Below, in pieces: positions 61,009 to 64,000 of a stretch of 64,000 bases of DNA. The stretch's first letter is position 1. Each line of letters begins with the position of its first letter. A program made the position numbers and the translations under genes. The DNA lies in contig OU612075.1 in NCBI GenBank assembly GCA_914767715.1, positions 10,354,001 to 10,418,000 on the forward strand, given 5' to 3'. The notes below the pieces were generated by a model. It had not been told where the DNA came from. It did not search any database and saw only the letters and a program-made list of their open reading frames with translations. This stretch comes from Membranipora membranacea. Lineage: Eukaryota > Bryozoa > Gymnolaemata > Cheilostomatida > Membraniporidae.

Positions 61009-62127
61009 CTGCGTTGAAGGAAAAATACCTCTGTGAACAACCTCATTTATTTATCTGCGTAAAACACAGTTATCATAATTTTATCTTATAGAAAGTGATT
61101 TGAGAATAACCTTGTTTCGATTCAATAACCAGAGAACAATGCCAGGCAATATCCCTGGCCATCTGTCTAGTCTGGGTGTGATTATCTTGGTGTTAATTAA
61201 ATGTGATTTGACTCTAACTGCCAATGAAACTTTATCTTAACTGCCCACTTGCGGCAATCTCCAGGTTACCTAATCTATCAAAATGATATATGTTACCTAA
61301 GTGAATTGAACTGCTTTCATGAGTGTCAGGAATTCAATTTTAAAGTATCTAGTCTATGTGTACTGAATTTGAAGAGCAGATTTTTATTTGCATATCCTCT
61401 GTTCTGCTTTGTATGTCAGAACAAAATTTTGTTTTGCTGCAATAATGATCGATTTCACTTCATATTTGGGGTTATGCAAGAATGACTCTGCTTTCAATAG
61501 TTTATGGTGATAATGAGCATCAATGTTCGAAGCTGACACGGATATTGGATCTGTATAGCAAACTGATAAAGGTTTTCACCCAACAGCTATGAGATGAAGT
61601 CATCGTTTGAAATTTCCCAATATATCATCAAACCACACAAATCATAAATTTTATGATGTGACATAAAAAGTTACTTTAGACTGGTTGTGTTATATTCTAA
61701 ACCAAATAATGTGATGAGCTCAATCTCTTTGAAAAAATTTCAAATGATTTAACTTTCTCGCAATGAATTCCTATCTGCCATCTGCTTCGATGAAAACTGC
61801 TTTTTCTGCCCTAATAATGACAAAACGCCTTCAATTCAAATTTTTGTTAAGCAATTAACATGCAATAGCCGAATCTTTCCATTATTTGGATCGGTCATAG
61901 ACATCATCCGGAAATTATGTATAATTCTGTAATAGACAACCCAATATAAACTAAGATTGAGCTCAAATTGAAGAAAATTATATTGTGGACAAGCAACAAC
62001 ACTTTCACAAAACACAATCAAAGAAACGAGGCAATTTCATCAAGCTTTTGCTTCCAAAAACAACTTTATCCAAATCAACTGACATACAGAAGTGATAGCG
62101 AAAATAATGTCAGAGATAAAACTGTTT
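61009..62127. other. Upstream region of GPCR 2, nothing recognised
   Basis: Possible 5' exon of GPCR 2 not identified. Short open frames only. Confidence 0.35.
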
Positions 62128-62513
62128 TCAAAGCGTCGTGGTTTCATCCGTGCTGTTAATTGTAATATCAACATGATATTCTATGTTATAAACTCCATCG
62201 ATATTGTTGCATTTCAGGTTTTCACTGTCGTCTTCTGTAGTTAACATGTCATTAACTGGCTCTTGCAACTCAATTGCAAGATCAAGGTTATTATTGACAC
62301 TACCCTCTTTTGCTGCGACAGCGGTACTGTCGCAAACCACTGACCCATGTTCTTTAACTGCTACTGGTGCTGTGATGTCAGGGTTAGCTTTACTTGTAAT
62401 GCCAGTAGTTAGTGTTAATTCATCGCAGCCTTTGTTATGTACTACCTCTCTTTGGTAGTCCGGCTTGTCTGTTACACCTCTACAATCTGTTGCACTTCTC
62501 TCAGATACCTCCT
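62128..62513 (-). CDS. Orphan C-terminal tail exon of a third GPCR copy (partial)
   Basis: A 386-bp minus-strand exon behind a good acceptor (TTGTTACAG) in the same phase (1) as the last exons of paralogues 1 and 2. Its product matches the tail of paralogue 1: DKPDYQREVVHNKGCDELTL against DEPGYHNEVMNNLDADELTL, and both end in a DETT(A/T)L PDZ ligand. TM6 and TM7, which share the tail exon in the two complete genes, are absent here. No TM exon is found in the 1.5 kb upstream to the window edge. It may be the end of a third gene with a new intron between TM7 and tail, or a relic. Confidence 0.65.
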
Positions 62514-64000
62514 CTGTAACAACCATTTTGAATCATCAGGATGTTATTTCATATCATATTTTTCAATTACAAGCTGAGCACCCAACATTGACCGCCTTTA
62601 CCCTGCAGCCAATTGTCTGTTAGCTGGGACAACTGATCATATCAGTTCTAGTTTACCCAACATTCTTGGTTTCAGGTTGTCTTATCAATACCGTCTGTTG
62701 TTATATTTTTCATGCCCTTTTTCTGTTATGTGATTGGCTTCCAATGGATTTATCATCGTGAAGCCAAACAAGAGCCATATAAACCATAGAAACATAAACA
62801 TGAAGTTCAGTACTTGTTTGAATAACTTAATACATAATTGCCTTGGTCTATTACCACATAAACTTAATAATTATTCAGTCTATGCATATAAATTATGCAC
62901 AGTTTAAAAAAAAATAGGATGGTATTACTTGCTACCATTTGCAATTTGGTTGTCATAAAAATGACTTATGATGACTCTATATTTTAGAGAAGTTGGGGAA
63001 TATAAAATACACTGTTGTTTCGGAGCCTGTATCAACTACTGCAAAGACAAGCCGAAAGTTTATTAAGCTCAAAAATATGTTTTATTTCTTTCGAAAAACT
63101 TCGCATTTCATAACACATATTTAAGAATGAGGTAATCTGCCAACAAACTGGCCTGAAACTGGTGTTACACCATCTTGCAACAGTCTAATGGATGGCCAGT
63201 TACTAGTGGATAGACTAATAACTGTCATGTTATCTTAGTAGGCCACAGGTGCACTTACGCTTCAGGCATACATGATGCAACTTAATATCACCATTTACAC
63301 CAATTATAAGGAGGGACCAATCTCCACCAGTTTATATTGCTTTCTATGCAACAATACAATGATTACTGTGAACAAATCGCCAGACATTATATCCCACCTG
63401 TCTGGGCGCCTAGCACATCGAAAACTACTTCGCATGTATGTAGTTTTGAAACATGGGTCTAACTTGGAGTTATCCTTTCACAGTTCTGTATGCAAGTGTC
63501 AAAGATGGGATTATAATTGCAAGGACCTGCAAAGTCAACAAACCATTGTCAATTTTAATTTATGTATGTACGGGTAATGTGGAATAGGAATAGGGTATAT
63601 GCTCATGATTAAAATTGATAGCAAAAGATAATTGAGCAAAATTATGAACAAGCTGTCCTATTCCGGGAGAGGATAATTTCAATTATAGTAGTAAACGCTC
63701 CGATACCTGGCATATCAACACAACTATTCGGTCTACTTTAAATACATTGAATATTTGGGGAAATGGGCAAATTTTGCTTTGGTGATTAATCTAAAAATTT
63801 AAGGCGATAAAGAGAAATTTTCACTGCATTTGTGGAAATAAGTTAATGATAGAATACTAGTAAAAAAATAAGCCCTCTTTGACCATCTCTGATAGTGATG
63901 TTACTCTCATAGCACTCTACGCTGATTTTCAAAGTTGAGATTGAAATCTAGTGAAATGTAATAACATAAATTTATGGGACAGGGTTATTTAAGACAATTT
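62514..64000. other. Window end, nothing recognised
   Basis: AT-rich. The + strand open frame 63272-63577 has no recognisable domain and no supporting splice or promoter context. Confidence 0.35.

Noticed and set aside
62128-62526. Independent small gene starting at ATG 62526
   Set aside because: The ATG overlaps a splice acceptor (TTACAG) and the homology to the GPCR tail starts after it, so the region is better read as an internal or terminal exon.

Overview
The window is metazoan nuclear DNA. It is AT-rich and its genes are split by GT-AG introns of about 0.1 to 4 kb, plus one AT-AC intron. The gene set includes a voltage-gated calcium channel alpha1 gene, PDCD10/CCM3, an AGFG-type Arf-GAP tail, a TRIM gene and rhodopsin-type GPCRs. 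Divergent but full-length orthologues, lineage-specific paralogue pairs and many small transposons fit an invertebrate, possibly an early-branching one. I cannot name the phylum from sequence alone.

Layout. 1-4666 (+): the last exons of an AGFG1-like gene. 5.9-10.9 kb: a repeat island with a 2.4-kb foldback element, a 0.5-kb foldback with a tRNA-like core, and a retroposed SINE with a U2-snRNA-like head. 11.5-15.1 kb (-): an intact eight-exon TRIM protein (RING, two B-boxes, coiled coil, beta-propeller). 18.5-21.9 kb (-): its broken tandem copy, with a LINE fragment at 16.9-18.0 kb. 22.3-23.0 kb: a PIF/Harbinger-type element carrying a MADF domain. 24.3-24.9 kb: a 182-bp tandem repeat. 25.8-32.3 kb (+): complete PDCD10 (212 aa). 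34.2-36.1 kb (-) and 40.5-43.2 kb (+): a head-to-head pair of genes for a secreted protein built on the motif PTGRP. The + copy is intact with three near-identical 435-bp units, and the - copy is a pseudogene. An unidentified + strand gene (about 35.7-39.6 kb) seems to run through the pseudogene. 45.8-50.0 kb (+): the first four coding exons of a CaV channel, including a textbook U12 AT-AC intron. 50.5-51.3 kb: a LINE 3' end. 51.8-61.0 kb (-): two complete five-exon GPCR paralogues with identical intron phases. 62.1-62.5 kb (-): a solitary tail exon of a third copy.

How things fit together. No operon logic applies. The calcium channel, PDCD10 and AGFG genes are conserved housekeeping or signalling genes. 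The TRIM, PTGRP and GPCR loci each show local duplication followed by divergence or decay. Palindromic mobile elements sit between and inside the genes. Three of them are flanked by 9-bp direct repeats, and one Harbinger-type element has a TTA target duplication. The least familiar object is the PTGRP repeat protein family. Exon coordinates were worked out by hand from splice sites and reading frame and have not been tested against transcripts.
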